DNA of 64,000 nt. Origin: Sipunculus nudus. Lineage: Eukaryota; Annelida; Sipuncula; Golfingiida; Sipunculidae. The stretch lies in the NCBI GenBank assembly GCA_026874595.1, contig CM049306.1, forward strand, positions 58,162,019 to 58,226,018. The letters run 5' to 3'. A model generated the notes under the pieces. It made no database searches and was not told the origin of the DNA. It saw only the letters and a list, made by a program, of their open reading frames with translations. The translations under genes were made by a program, and so were the position numbers. Below are positions 36,038-46,450 of the stretch, in pieces (positions within the stretch are counted from its first letter, which is position 1; the number at the start of each line of letters is the position of its first letter).

Positions 36038-37276
36038 TTAGTCTTCTTCAGTGTCTGTAACACGTAAGTGAACCTTCTCTGATTCGGCGTCAAACATGGC
36101 GCGACTGTTGGCATGGTTGACTTGACGCTCTTTAAGTGGTGAGCGGGTTAGCATCGTGTTTTGTGTATCTACGTGAGTGTAGTTAGTGGAGCCGTTAGCC
36201 ATGCCGTGACGAGTACGAGCAAACAGGCATGGAACCACTTGTTTAAATTCCTTCTTGAAATTCTCGTTCATCCAAGCGTACAGGAACGGATTGTAGATTG
36301 TGGAGCTCATAGCAATCACATGTGACATGAAGAAAAGGAGCACAAAGTATTTCCAGGTGGTAACAGCAGTCCTGTACTCGGCGGTGATGTGAACGATATT
36401 CAGCGGCAGCCAGCAGCACACAAAGATGGCGACCATAGCTATCAGCATCTTGTTGGTGCGCCTTTTCCTCTTCAGCTCCAGCTCGTCTTTCTCCCGGCTT
36501 TTGCTCCCGCTACCAATCTTTGCACGGGACCGTGTGCGCAGAACCATAGACACCTTGGTATAACAGAAGGTGATGATACTGCAAGGCACAATGTACTGGA
36601 GAATTAGGTTGGTCACCGTAAAGAACTGTCGCGCGGTCGTCTTGGGCCAGTGTTCGTAGCAGATGTAAGCCTGTTGTTCTTCCATCCAGAAAACCTTTTG
36701 ATAAATGGCCAACGGCAGTGATATGGAGATTGAGATGATCCATATGGCGATTATGAGCAGTAGGCAGACAAAAATCTTCATTCTGGGTTTAAATGGATGC
36801 ACAATAACGAAGTAGCGGTCAATAGCGATGGCGGTGGAGGTGAGGGTGGACACGTAAACGCTGACTCCAAGCGCCATCGGCACCAAGTGACACAAGGCGT
36901 CCCCGAACACCCACGATTTGAGAAAGGCAGACAGCGGAGTAAACGGCACCGCCAGGAGGCACATCATAATGTCACTGATGGCCAGGTTTGTGATGAAAAT
37001 ATTTGTTATCGTCTGCATGGATTTGTTCCTGGCCACTACGAACACCACCAGGGAATTACCACAGATTCCCAGTAGGAAGATGAGACAGTACAGTGATATA
37101 AATAGTCCTCTTATCCACACGGCTTGTGTTACGTCCATTTTGGTCGGAGCGACTGTCGGGAGCTCGGCGTTCAGGTCACTGCTGTTCGGATATGGCATTA
37201 AGTGCGTGCCATTTCCTGAACCGTTCAGCAAGTCGGGCTGCAGAAATGGCTGTGTGGTATTTCCAGCCACATCCAT
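36038..37276 (-). CDS. Rhodopsin-class GPCR, short neuropeptide F / NPY-like receptor
   Basis: A 412-residue seven-helix receptor, complete in one exon. Visible landmarks (numbered from the chosen Met): N-glycosylation sequons at N6, N18, N22 and N31; TM1 ~54-82 with GN (N74); TM2 ~91-115 with LAISD (D102); TM3 from C129 to DRY 153-155; TM4 with W179 and P188; ECL2 cysteine C206 to pair with C129; TM5 with P231 and Y239; basic ICL3 (KRKRRTNK); TM6 with CWLP 288-291; TM7 with NPFLY 329-333; helix 8 and possible palmitoyl C350. The TM3-ICL2 run 'TAIAIDRYFVIVHPFKPRMK' and 'CHLVP' are typical of short NPF/NPY-like receptors of protostomes, which bind RFamide-type peptides; the mollusc members respond to LFRFamides. 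The start is chosen because a splice acceptor lies 43 bases upstream and the ATG has A at -3 and G at +4. The open frame continues 55 codons further 5', but those are intronic or leader. The exact ligand and subfamily are inferred. Confidence 0.93.
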   Translation of the reverse strand: MDVAGNTTQPFLQPDLLNGSGNGTHLMPYPNSSDLNAELPTVAPTKMDVTQAVWIRGLFISLYCLIFLLGICGNSLVVFVVARNKSMQTITNIFITNLAISDIMMCLLAVPFTPLSAFLKSWVFGDALCHLVPMALGVSVYVSTLTSTAIAIDRYFVIVHPFKPRMKIFVCLLLIIAIWIISISISLPLAIYQKVFWMEEQQAYICYEHWPKTTARQFFTVTNLILQYIVPCSIITFCYTKVSMVLRTRSRAKIGSGSKSREKDELELKRKRRTNKMLIAMVAIFVCCWLPLNIVHITAEYRTAVTTWKYFVLLFFMSHVIAMSSTIYNPFLYAWMNENFKKEFKQVVPCLFARTRHGMANGSTNYTHVDTQNTMLTRSPLKERQVNHANSRAMFDAESEKVHLRVTDTEED

Positions 37277-37317
37277 CGTAGCCACTATAGGCCGATTCAG
37301 GCAAGCAGGCTCATCAT

Positions 37318-37336
37318 ACCTGAAATCAGAAAACGA
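37318..37336 (-). other. Splice acceptor before the GPCR coding exon
   Basis: On the minus strand the sequence reads CGTTTTCTGATTTCAG then GTATGATGAG. This is a pyrimidine-rich tract followed by AG, with the exon beginning at 37319. It implies at least one upstream non-coding leader exon at higher coordinates. Confidence 0.7.
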
Positions 37337-38709
37337 TGTATAAACATTAATGGTGGGCCAATTAATCGATGATTGGTCGTTTTCTTTCAAAAACGATTTG
37401 CAGTGTTGTATAATCGACCATAAACAATTATTTAAGCACATGCAAAGATGAAAATGTAATATTTATCCAGAAAAATTCTGTCGGATAGCAAAGATAGACG
37501 GTACACACAGTATTCAGCATTAAAACTGAACCTTGTAAAGCCAAACGACTGTCAATAACCCGGCCGTTACTTTACCTATCATAATTCTAAACAGCAGATC
37601 AACGGCAAAAAAAAAAAAGATCCATAAAAAATCGATCATCATCGGTATATAAGTTCAGAGATATAAAATCCAACTATTTTTATTTATCCACCCACATTTA
37701 TTCATCTTTATTCAGTTCATGATTCGGTATCAAACCCACATAACTTATTCCACGCGTTTTTGGTCGTTTATATTAAACTTAAATTGCAATTAAAAACAGT
37801 TGACTTCAGGCGAAGACATAATTATGAAAACTGAAAATCAAGTATTTAAAAATTATTCATTATAACTGTAATTGATTTAAGGAAATAGGTTTAATTCATT
37901 AATTTTGATACAGCTGAATGGTTGTCCGGTAGTCCGTTAGCAGAACAGGGCTAACACCAGCCATACCTAGAAAATGAAAATTTGACATTCTTGACTTGGC
38001 AGGGCATCTCCTTAAGAACCTTGAATCAGTTTACGGTTTTCGATTTTCTGGACAAAACCAAACGGTTTGCAAATTGAAAATGATAGCCATGACCCACGTC
38101 TTCTTTTGAATGCACACTTCAAGTCCCCTCTCATCATATAAAGTTTTAAGATTTCGAGAAAATTAGATAACTTACATTTATAACATTTCAGTATAGTCGT
38201 TTTTGAGCATTAATTCTTACACAGTTGTAAAAATTTCATTAACCACTACATTAATTTTTATACGAGTAAAATATTTACTTCACAAGTGATTATTAAATTT
38301 GCAAATGCAGATCCTTGTAATCATATTTTGTTTCCGATTTGAGTAAAACGCAATTGATATATTCATTGTATTACTAAGTTCATCTTGATGGTAAAACCAA
38401 GAGTATTCACCACATTTAACGAACATTATTCGCATAAAATCTTGGAAAACAAGATTAAACAAAAAAAAAAATCTTTGCTAAATTTGTCTAAAATCTAAGC
38501 TTCATATATATTACACAGTTGTGTTTACTTTACATTCTCGAACTTCAATATCCAATATACATTTTTTAGAGAAACTAGAGAAAGAGTTCAATTACCAATC
38601 AAAATCTTTCATTCATAGGTTGTGAGGGTATATGGATTTTTCATTCCCGAGTTTCACGAAATTACGTCGAAAAATAATAAAAATCATAAGAAATATCAGG
38701 CCCAGAAAA
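37337..38709. other. Probable intron of the GPCR gene; no other gene
   Basis: AT-rich sequence without repeats of note and without a supported reading frame. If the acceptor at 37320 is real this lies within the leader intron. Confidence 0.45.
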
Positions 38710-39180
38710 TTAGAAAAAACACCCAGACCATCAATCAAACATCGGATCCTAGCTGCGGCGGGCACACAACTTACCCCGCTGCAGCTGGCATCCCCTGTTT
38801 TACATACTACAAAACACAATAATCAACCAACAGGTCAAGCCATGGCACTAGGCCGGGGCCGCGACCTACATTAATTGACCCACGACCCTCGAATACGCCC
38901 CATCCTTTCATACAAACTTTTCATCAAAACTACGGCCCGTACAAAGTTTAGGAACGAAACAAACATACTTGAAATAATAATAGAAACTCGAAATTTACGG
39001 AACCCAAAAAACTCTATCCATACTAAAACCCTACGAAATTTTGACGAAAATAAATAAATATCTTTAAAACTATTAGGCATAGGAAAATAGAAAAAACACC
39101 CCGACCATCAATTAATCATCGGATCCTAGCTGCAGAGGAACACAATACCTGTACTCCCCTGCAGCTGGCATCCCCTAATT
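38710..39180. repeat. Direct repeat, 377-bp offset
   Basis: 'gaccatcaatcaa', 'catcggatcctagctgc' and 'ctgcagctggcatcccct' occur near 38727-38795 and again near 39103-39175. The sequence between is T- and G-poor on the plus strand. Confidence 0.75.
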
Positions 39181-39586
39181 AACATATCAGCCCCGCCCCC
39201 CGACCAAACCGACTCCCAAACAATATAACAATAAAAATAAACCACAAAAACCACCCATTTCCTAACAAAACGATAATAAAACCCACACTCAAAATAAAAT
39301 AAAGCACTCGCCCCGACATGACAACAAAGAAAAACCACACACGAACAAAAAAAAAAAAAAAAAAAAAAACACAACTCTCACAGTAAACAAACCTCACTAC
39401 ACTCGTCCCCCCCCCCCCCCCCTCCCAGTACAAACACAAAAATTAGAGAGCACATAAAAGAGCGCAAACCGCCCCCGCCCAAAAACATTCACTTACCAGT
39501 CTAGTAAAATACAACCTCCCTAACACCTTAAAAACAACAAAACAACATCCTTATATTAAGCCAAAACTTTATTAAAAACACATGAA
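39181..39586. other. A/C-rich, G/T-poor low-complexity block
   Basis: The plus strand is almost devoid of G (a few percent by eye) and poor in T. It contains A19 (39351-39369) and C16 (39407-39422). Minus-strand frames here are Phe/Val/Gly-rich artefacts of this composition. Confidence 0.8.
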
Positions 39587-40160
39587 TCAAAGACAAAGTG
39601 CCCAAACCGGGTCACTACTATTGTCTGAGATTTATTCATTACATCTTCAATTAAACAACATACCAAACATCACCAAATATGGGATGAGTAATTCGCAGGC
39701 TCGGTCGAGACGCGTTTTACCTTCCCACAAAAATAAAAACCAAACAGAATAAAAGCAGAAACTACAAGGAACATAGAACAACTAACACTCAGTAATATAC
39801 AATATTTTAATAAAGAACAATAATGACATAAATCAAAGACAAAGTGCCCAAACCGGGTCACTACTATTGTCGGAGATTTATTTATAACATCTTCAACTAA
39901 ACAACACACCTAACGTCACCTGATATGGGATGAGTAATTCGCCGGCTCGGTCGAGACGCGTTTTACCTTTCCATAAAATAAAAACCAAACAAAATAAAAG
40001 CAAAAACTACAAGGAACACAGAACAATTAATACTCAGAAATACATAATATCTTATTAAAGAACAATAATAACACAAATCGAAGGCAAAGTGCCCAAACCG
40101 GGACACTATTATTGCCGGAGATTAAAACAAGACACAACTCTGGAAAATACATATTCACCG
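39587..40160. repeat. 246-bp tandem repeat, ~2.3 copies
   Basis: 'gacaaagtgcccaaaccggg' or a variant at about 39592, 39838 and 40083 (offset about 246) begins each unit. It is followed by 'cactactattgt', 'gggatgagtaattcgc', 'ggctcggtcgagacgcgttt' and 'aaaactacaaggaaca'. The copies differ by scattered substitutions. The plus strand is A/C-rich. The third copy breaks off after about 50 bp. Confidence 0.9.
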
Positions 40161-40273
40161 ACACAACACCGATCCACTAACCAATACTAATACACCCCCA
40201 ATTAGAATAGAGCCATACTAAACCCATGTACAAAAAATGCACCATGCTGTTTTATACACCATTAACTTTTAAC

Positions 40274-40301
<28 letters not shown>
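40274..40301. repeat. A28 homopolymer
   Basis: Uninterrupted A run. It could be a retroposed 3' tail, but no body can be assigned to it. Confidence 0.9.
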
Positions 40302-40305
<4 letters not shown>

Positions 40306-40502
40306 ACAATCCATGTAAATACACCACCTCACTCATCATTTTTTCATGCACACTAACCCACGTTTTTTATGATTTTTACCGGTTTTTCTCCCTTTTGTTT
40401 TTGTATTTTTCACAATATCGACGAAATATCTGGTTATCCGACGCTCATATATAAGATATAATTACAGATTTTATTAGTAATTTACAGCATCTCCGGCAGA
40501 CC

Positions 40503-40560
40503 AGTGGCATGGAAACTGAAGCCGGCCACTAGCAAGTGGATGGAAACTGATGCCGCCACT
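40503..40560. repeat. Tandem hairpin pair, 16-nt loops
   Basis: Hairpin A is AGTGGC (40503-40508), loop ATGGAAACTGAAGCCG, GCCACT (40525-40530). Hairpin B is AGTGG (40535-40539), loop ATGGAAACTGATGCCG, CCACT (40556-40560). The loops are 16 nt each and differ at one base. Confidence 0.75.
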
Positions 40561-41072
40561 AGCCTCAACTCCCCCGCCCCCTTTTCTCTCAGTCTGCGCT
40601 TATATAAAAATACTTCTTATAAGTATTTCCTATAAAAGTACATGATCGTAAATATTTCTTATAAATATTTATGTGATACTTAATATAAAAGTACAAACTG
40701 AGAGCTCCACCGGCCGGCTAGATTTCTAACTATAAAGATATCTCATATAGATATCTCCTTTAGGCCAATATAAGGGTAAATGATCATGAGGTATTTTCTT
40801 AAAAAATCCCATGTGATACTTATAAAATTATAAAGAAATCTACGGCCCCCCCCCCCCCCACCCCCACCAAGGACAACTACTACCCCTGACAACCACCAAC
40901 AGCAGCATCCGACACCGACGCGCAAGTCCTGCGGCAGCCCCCCTACACCACCAGCGGAAGATTAGAGGGCACCCAGACGAGCGCACACCCCATCCGCCCA
41001 CTGACAGCAACTTCCAAGACGACTACCCAGACCTACACCGGGACAGCTCCAGACAGACCAGACAAGACCCCC
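40561..41072. other. Non-coding, short AT repeats and C-rich tract
   Basis: At 40600-40840 there are repeated 'cttataaa', 'tataaaagtac' and 'agatatctc' words in partly palindromic order, then a C14 tract (40846-40859) and A/C-rich sequence. No gene is recognised. Confidence 0.5.
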
Positions 41073-41075
41073 AAC

Positions 41076-41118
41076 AGTCCTCTTTAGGACTAACCCCCCA
41101 ACAGTCCTATTTAGGACT
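41076..41118. repeat. Two small hairpins AGTCCT-NTTT-AGGACT
   Basis: Perfect 6-bp stems with 4-base loops at 41076-41091 (loop CTTT) and 41103-41118 (loop ATTT), in tandem 27 bp apart. Confidence 0.8.
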
Positions 41119-41138
41119 AATCAATCACTGATCGACCT

Positions 41139-41344
41139 GGCAGCGGACAGACAGACAACTTTAGGTCCGCTGCCTGCCACAAGACCAAGACCCAAGACCA
41201 AGCCTCAAGACAAGTCAAGACTGGTAGCCCTAGGACAAGCCAAGAGAAGACAAGACCACCCCGACAGCCGGAACCCAAGTCAAGACTAGCAAGACAAGCC
41301 AAGAATCCCTGACAGTGGGCAGACAGACAACTTTAGGCCCACTG
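41139..41344. repeat. Two hairpins sharing the loop AGACAGACAACTTTAG
   Basis: Hairpin 1 is GGCAGCGGAC, loop AGACAGACAACTTTAG, GTCCGCTGCC (41139-41174). Hairpin 2 is CAGTGGGC, the identical 16-nt loop, GCCCACTG (41313-41344). Over the shared 8 bp the stems differ at two pairs (C-G to T-A and A-T to G-C), each change compensated on the other side. Between them lies a T-poor stretch of 'caagaccaag'-type words. Coordinates of the hairpin edges are good to within a base or two. Confidence 0.8.
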
Positions 41345-41691
41345 CTCGGGGACCAGCTGAAGACCAAGCCAAGACAGCCTGCCCGATCCAAGTCACAGGA
41401 AGTCCGGCTCTTCGCGGTAGAGGTTGTTCTGGCGGCGATCTGGGTTTCCCTGCTTGTGTTGGGGTCTCTCTGTTGTGGTGCGCATTCTGCTCGGGGATGT
41501 CGCTCGCGACCGGGGTCGTGGGGGCAGCGGCTTTGCTGCTGATATCCGTGCGGTGAGTGGCCCGCTCGGGGCTTTGTGGGTGTGGATGATGTAGCTTTCA
41601 CGGTCACCGGTGCGGGTGCGTGCTGATGGTTTTCGCGGCTCCTTGGCTTGGCTTGTGTGGCAATTTTCGACATCAAAATTATAGTCTAAAG
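41345..41691. other. G/T-rich block, composition flip
   Basis: From about 41400 the plus strand turns from A/C-rich to G/T-rich ('ggttgttctggcggcg', 'ttgtgttggggtctctctgt'). No supported protein. The open frames on both strands are by-products of the skew. 'cttggcttggcttgtgtggc' near 41642 roughly mirrors the 'gccaagacaagcc' words left of the flip. Confidence 0.6.
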
Positions 41692-41738
41692 AGACAGGCC
41701 GGGGCGGTGGTCCCAGACCACCTCAACCGTGTCTGTCT
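41692..41738. repeat. Nested stem-loop, 47 bp
   Basis: The outer arms AGACAG (41692-41697) and CTGTCT (41733-41738) enclose a possible CGG/CCG pairing and a perfect inner hairpin GGTGGTC-CCA-GACCACC (41706-41722). Confidence 0.7.
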
Positions 41739-44379
41739 AGTGACTCAAAATACTAGTTCTAGTCTAGGATTTTCTAGCGTTCCTTTGTAGATTAAATATT
41801 GTATCATGGGTTCCGTTCATGTGAGAGGCATGGGCACAGTTGTCTCCCAGCGAAACTGATTAAAAAGCCCTGGCATACAGTGTAGACTTTTTTGGTTCAT
41901 ATGGTGATGTAGTTTAATTGGTATAGATTTAAGTCAAAACTTAATTATGAACATATTCTTACTTGTAGCGAGGACCTAACAGAAAACTTTATGCATGAGG
42001 AATAAGCACACGATATATTAAAGGAAGCCATGCCGTCATTGCTGAGAAGTCTTCCGTCATTTCACCATTTTATAATTATCAGCAGTTTACCCCAAACGAC
42101 ATGCGACCTGTATGTTCGAAAAAAAAATCAGCTCCAGTGAGCGGTTTCGACATTTTTGCGTGGTCACAGATTGATAAGAACATGGAAATACAACATGAGA
42201 GTCTGAAGGTGCTTATCTTTCTGCAGAGAGAGTACGTGGCGAACATATCCGCATCTTCCAGCAGATGCTGGAGGAACGTTCTAGCGGTAACCGCGCCCTT
42301 ATCTGCAAATTATACTAAGGACACACCCGTAATGGTAGCAATAATCCTACTGAAATAAACCTGACATATTTCCATATTAAGATTACTGAAAGGCGGCCGA
42401 TGACAGCATAAAATATTACACGTAATATCTGCATGATAAATCTACAGTTAAATGCGAAAGTATAAATTCCTGCAGACATCAGATTTTTGTTGTAGACACC
42501 ACTTTCCGGATGTATCTGGATGCTGTTTCATGTATTAGCTTTGGTGGTGATCCGTACATGACAGAAAGCTTTTAACAACCATGTCCCATCAATCATCTCA
42601 AAAACATCATCGTATTTTTGGCTCCTTAATGTTTAACACTAGCCCCGCTTTGTAAAGAGTTTAGGGAATCTCAAGCTCCCGACATGGATCTGGGAAAACA
42701 AATAAATTTGTTTGCAGGACGAGGAAATGCAACTGCAGTATTTTTTTTCCAGCTTGGCCATCATCTATAACACGCAGTCGATAAAAGCTACACACCACTT
42801 ACCACTATACCTCTTTCCACCCGTATTTTATTGTAACTTGTAAGATGCACCTATAACCTTTGTGTCCATGGGCACAAATGATGTAGCTAATTTCTGACAG
42901 TAAAATAATACTCTCTTGTGCATTAATAACAATTATGAAGTTAAAAGTAAATATTATTAAACAGGTATACGCCATTGCGACAATTCATTGACAACTTGAG
43001 CTGATATATTATGCTTGGCAAATTTGTGATATACAGAGATGTCGTCTCAATGTTAATCATTACACATGTATCTCTCCTACAGCACAGATATAAACAGATA
43101 TGGTCATTATTTTAAGTTTTGACGTTCGCGTTTTTGCCATCCTTCAAAGACAACACTGTAAGAAGTAAACGTCGAGATTTCATACCTATTTACATGGTAA
43201 AATATCACCACGAAATAAATTTGATTATATTAGGTGAGCGGGGATGTTGGAGTCAAGCAATCACTTTTTTTACTTGGCTCTACTGATTCGCCTTCGCCTG
43301 TAGAGACAGAATATATACCTAAAGGGACTACATCAAATTCCCATATATTTTATGCAGAGGCTTAAGGTATTTGTTAAGCATATGTCTACAGCATCAATGG
43401 AATAACTGCAAGATGAAGTAAATATATTGTAATTGTCTCGCCTCTGTTCAACCAAGAAGAGACGGAATGTAACTGTGCTTTAATTTTTCTCCTTATTAGG
43501 ACCGTGCGGAGGGCGTGCGTTGATCTCCGTTCGTGTGTTCTTGTGCTTCAGTGTTTGTTCCCAACATAACTCACGAATTCATGAATCTCATGACAATTTC
43601 AGGGCATTTCGAGAATACCAATGGAGAACCGATTAATTTTTGGTGTGGATCCGAAACATGATCCGGATCCAAGAACGTCATCAAGGAATATTCACAACTG
43701 CACTGATACTTATCACGAATGGAACTAGGAATATGGGCATAATGAATGAATGGGGGGGGGGGGGGGGGGGGCTTGCATTTAATTGAAAGCAGATTTCTAG
43801 TTTGAATTATTTACAGTGCAATAATTTTGTAAGATTTTCATATTTTTGCTTACAAAGTTTGGTAAAATAAAAGCAGAAGTTTCCTATTATTAATCATATT
43901 CTGTTTTATATTTTTTTGTAAATTGTCTTGAATAATTCTGAATTTTAAAAAAAATCGAGTTATTTATATTGTCTACATTTTCTTTGATGTTTCAAACCCG
44001 ACATTCAAAGGAAGACCAAATATTGACATATGCTTTGCGCTGACGGCTTGATTTTGGATTACACCAATCAAGGACGTTATCCACATGAACGCATTGACAT
44101 TTCTCTAAAGTCTCGGAGATTTACCTCAGGCCGACTCTCTTCCTTGCCGCCAAAAAATTGGGACACCACAGCAGACGAGATCTGTCCTGACTGTAACAGA
44201 AATTACAGGGCTATGTCGCGTCGATGAGCAGGGATATCCTGTCTCGTCCCCTTGCGTGATTTGTTGGAACTGCCAGATTAATTTGGTCACACGCCTCTGA
44301 TAGTCTTGAATATAAGCCGTTAAGTTATGTTCTTCTTAGAAAACGTTTCCTCCTTAGGCAAACTGTCACGATCAGTTCC
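41739..44379. other. Gene-free stretch
   Basis: No gene recognised. There is a G20 run at 43752-43771. An 85-codon frame at 42101-42358 lacks any domain signature. Confidence 0.4.
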
Positions 44380-44580
44380 CTGGACTCATTGCACACAAAA
44401 TAACGCTTGCTGAAATAATGGCCTAACTGCCTGCACACACAAAGACACGCCCGTTGAAGCAATGGCCTAAATGCCTGACAGGATTAAGTAACGCCCACAG
44501 AAGCCATGGCCTAAATGCCTGCAAATAAAATGTCACTTGAAGCAATATTCTTTAAATAGCTATACATACAATGTCACTTT
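44380..44580. repeat. 44-bp tandem repeat, ~4 copies
   Basis: ATGGCCTAA begins at 44418, 44462 and 44506 (exact 44-bp spacing), each followed by 'tgcctg' and preceded by 'gaa(g/a)(c/t)'. A fourth, decayed unit follows ('cacttgaagcaatattc'). Confidence 0.8.
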
Positions 44581-46049
44581 TTGTGTGTGGAGAAGTATAG
44601 CGTACTTGCACATACAGAGGGCACGCCTACTAGAGCTGATGAAATAATATTCATACCCACAATGCCACTTCTGTATAGGTGTTATGTGTTAAAGGATCAA
44701 ATAAAATACTTTTACTCAGATTGTAAACACATCTGTATTACATTTCACTGTTTAACATTTTGAGCGTTAGTTTTCAACATAGATCCATTGACGGTGATAT
44801 ATTCAAATGGTTTCACAATAGTTTTACTCGAGCCTTTTTCAATTGCACTTTTCACGTAGCACTTTGACATACTTCTTTCTATAGCACAAGGATAAAGAGT
44901 TATCGCCGCTTGAACAGTGGCCACAATCGTATTTTCGCCTGTTTAGGAACACGTCAACAACTTCGAACAATAATAAAGTCGTTGTTTATACTGATAAGTG
45001 ATGACACAAGGTCTTCCCTGCGTCATTTTCTAGACTGCATGCACCGACTATAATTATGCGTTTTTTGTTTATCAATAGTCTTTTAATTTCGAAAAGCAGT
45101 ATTTCATGAACAAGAATAATTTTTATCGATAATGTATGGCAGATTGTTAACAACTCAAATGTGACTAGATAAACTAATAATAGAATTAAAAATTTCAGAA
45201 ATATTCGTGTCGAGCGCGAGTCAACACGAGTATACAACAATAGAAATTGAACATCTATTAAGATTCACTTTTGCATGTACATGTTTTTTTTTTCTTTTCC
45301 CGCGGAACGCTTAAAACACCTGGCGAATGAGGGTCGCTGCATTAAGCGAGTTAATTGTGTGAACTTTATTGACTGCATGTTTTCTTAGTCGCCTTTATTG
45401 TTCACTGCGAAGATTCAACAACCATTTAATCCGGTTTACTATATGTAACACGAGATATCAATAGACAGATAGTGGATGGGGTTGAACCAGATGAGATATT
45501 TAAGTATATTGCCGTAATCAACTGGAGGATACTCCTTTGTGACAGAAAGTTCCTATTGTCTATAATAATTTATTCATAATAAATCATCCTTTAATGCATC
45601 GGAACCGGAAATAGTGAAACAGTTAATTTTTTCACGTTTTTAACCCACAAATTTAATATCAATCAATTCCGGAGGACCAGAAGAATTATATGTTACGTTA
45701 GCATGCATTGACCAGTGATTCTTTCAGACGTATTCCCTCTCAGATATGAATAAGAAGTTAGTCCTTTTAAGCCCCAAGTCTTTCAGGAATTTGGATGAGT
45801 GCGATGTTTGTAGTTTGTGTGTCGCCAGCGTTTAACGTAAAGCGTCAACACTTCAGGTATAGACGATAAGGGTAATGAAAGAATTGAATGTGTCTGACGG
45901 TAAACGTAATGCGCGATGTTGGACGGTGACTGCATTATAAGATGTCTTAAGGTGACGATAAAAAAAGATTGTGGACGATGACGGTAATGCAGAATGTCGG
46001 CCAGTGATGGTAATGCAAGATGGCGTTGTCGTTGCATTAAAACTCGATT
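44581..46049. other. Gene-free stretch
   Basis: No gene recognised. From about 45860 there are loose 'gacg(g)taatgc' and 'gatg(a)cggtaatgca' repeats leading into the 199-bp duplication. Confidence 0.45.
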
Positions 46050-46450
46050 TCAGTGGGGGTTTAAACAGTTATGAAACATTTCAGACGGTCATTTTTAGGT
46101 GGAGATGATAATGCAAAGTTTTTACGGCGAAAGTGCTTGTAATTAAAAAATTTGCTGGTGATGGCCAAATAAATGAGTCCCAACAGTGATGATTCTAAAA
46201 CGAATCTGATACTTTTCAGATTTTTGACCGTGAAGGCGAAATGAGGTTTAAGTGGGGGTTTAAACAGTTAAGAAAACTTTCAGACGGTCATTGTTTTGGG
46301 TGGAGATGATAATGCAAATTTTGGAAGGCGAAAGTGCTTTTAATTAAAACTTCGCTGGTGATGGCCAAATAAATGAGTCCCAACAGTGATGGATAAAAAA
46401 TGTATCGGATACTTTCAGATTTTCGACAGTGAAGGAGTTAGGAGGTCTCG
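46050..46450. repeat. 199-bp tandem duplication
   Basis: AGTGGGGGTTTAAACAGTTA occurs at 46052 and 46251. Both copies continue with 'ttcagacggtcatt', 'ggtggagatgataatgcaaa', 'ggcgaaagtgctt', 'gctggtgatggccaaataaa' and 'gagtcccaacagtgatg'. Confidence 0.92.

Noticed and set aside
36389-37343. Plus-strand and alternate-frame open frames over the receptor
   Set aside because: Shadows of the GPCR coding sequence.
37277-37441. 55-codon upstream extension of the receptor frame
   Set aside because: A splice acceptor lies within it, the extension has no signal peptide or conserved residues, and the downstream ATG has a strong start context.
39126-39439. Phe/Val-rich minus-strand frames that look like membrane or mitochondrial proteins
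   Set aside because: They arise from G/T-rich minus-strand composition. No conserved mitochondrial motif was found, so a mitochondrial insertion stays only an alternative hypothesis.
41230-41676. 148-codon minus-strand frame and 75-codon plus-strand frame
   Set aside because: They lie in extreme-skew sequence, are Arg/Pro/Ser-rich, and resemble no family. Absence of stops follows from the base bias.
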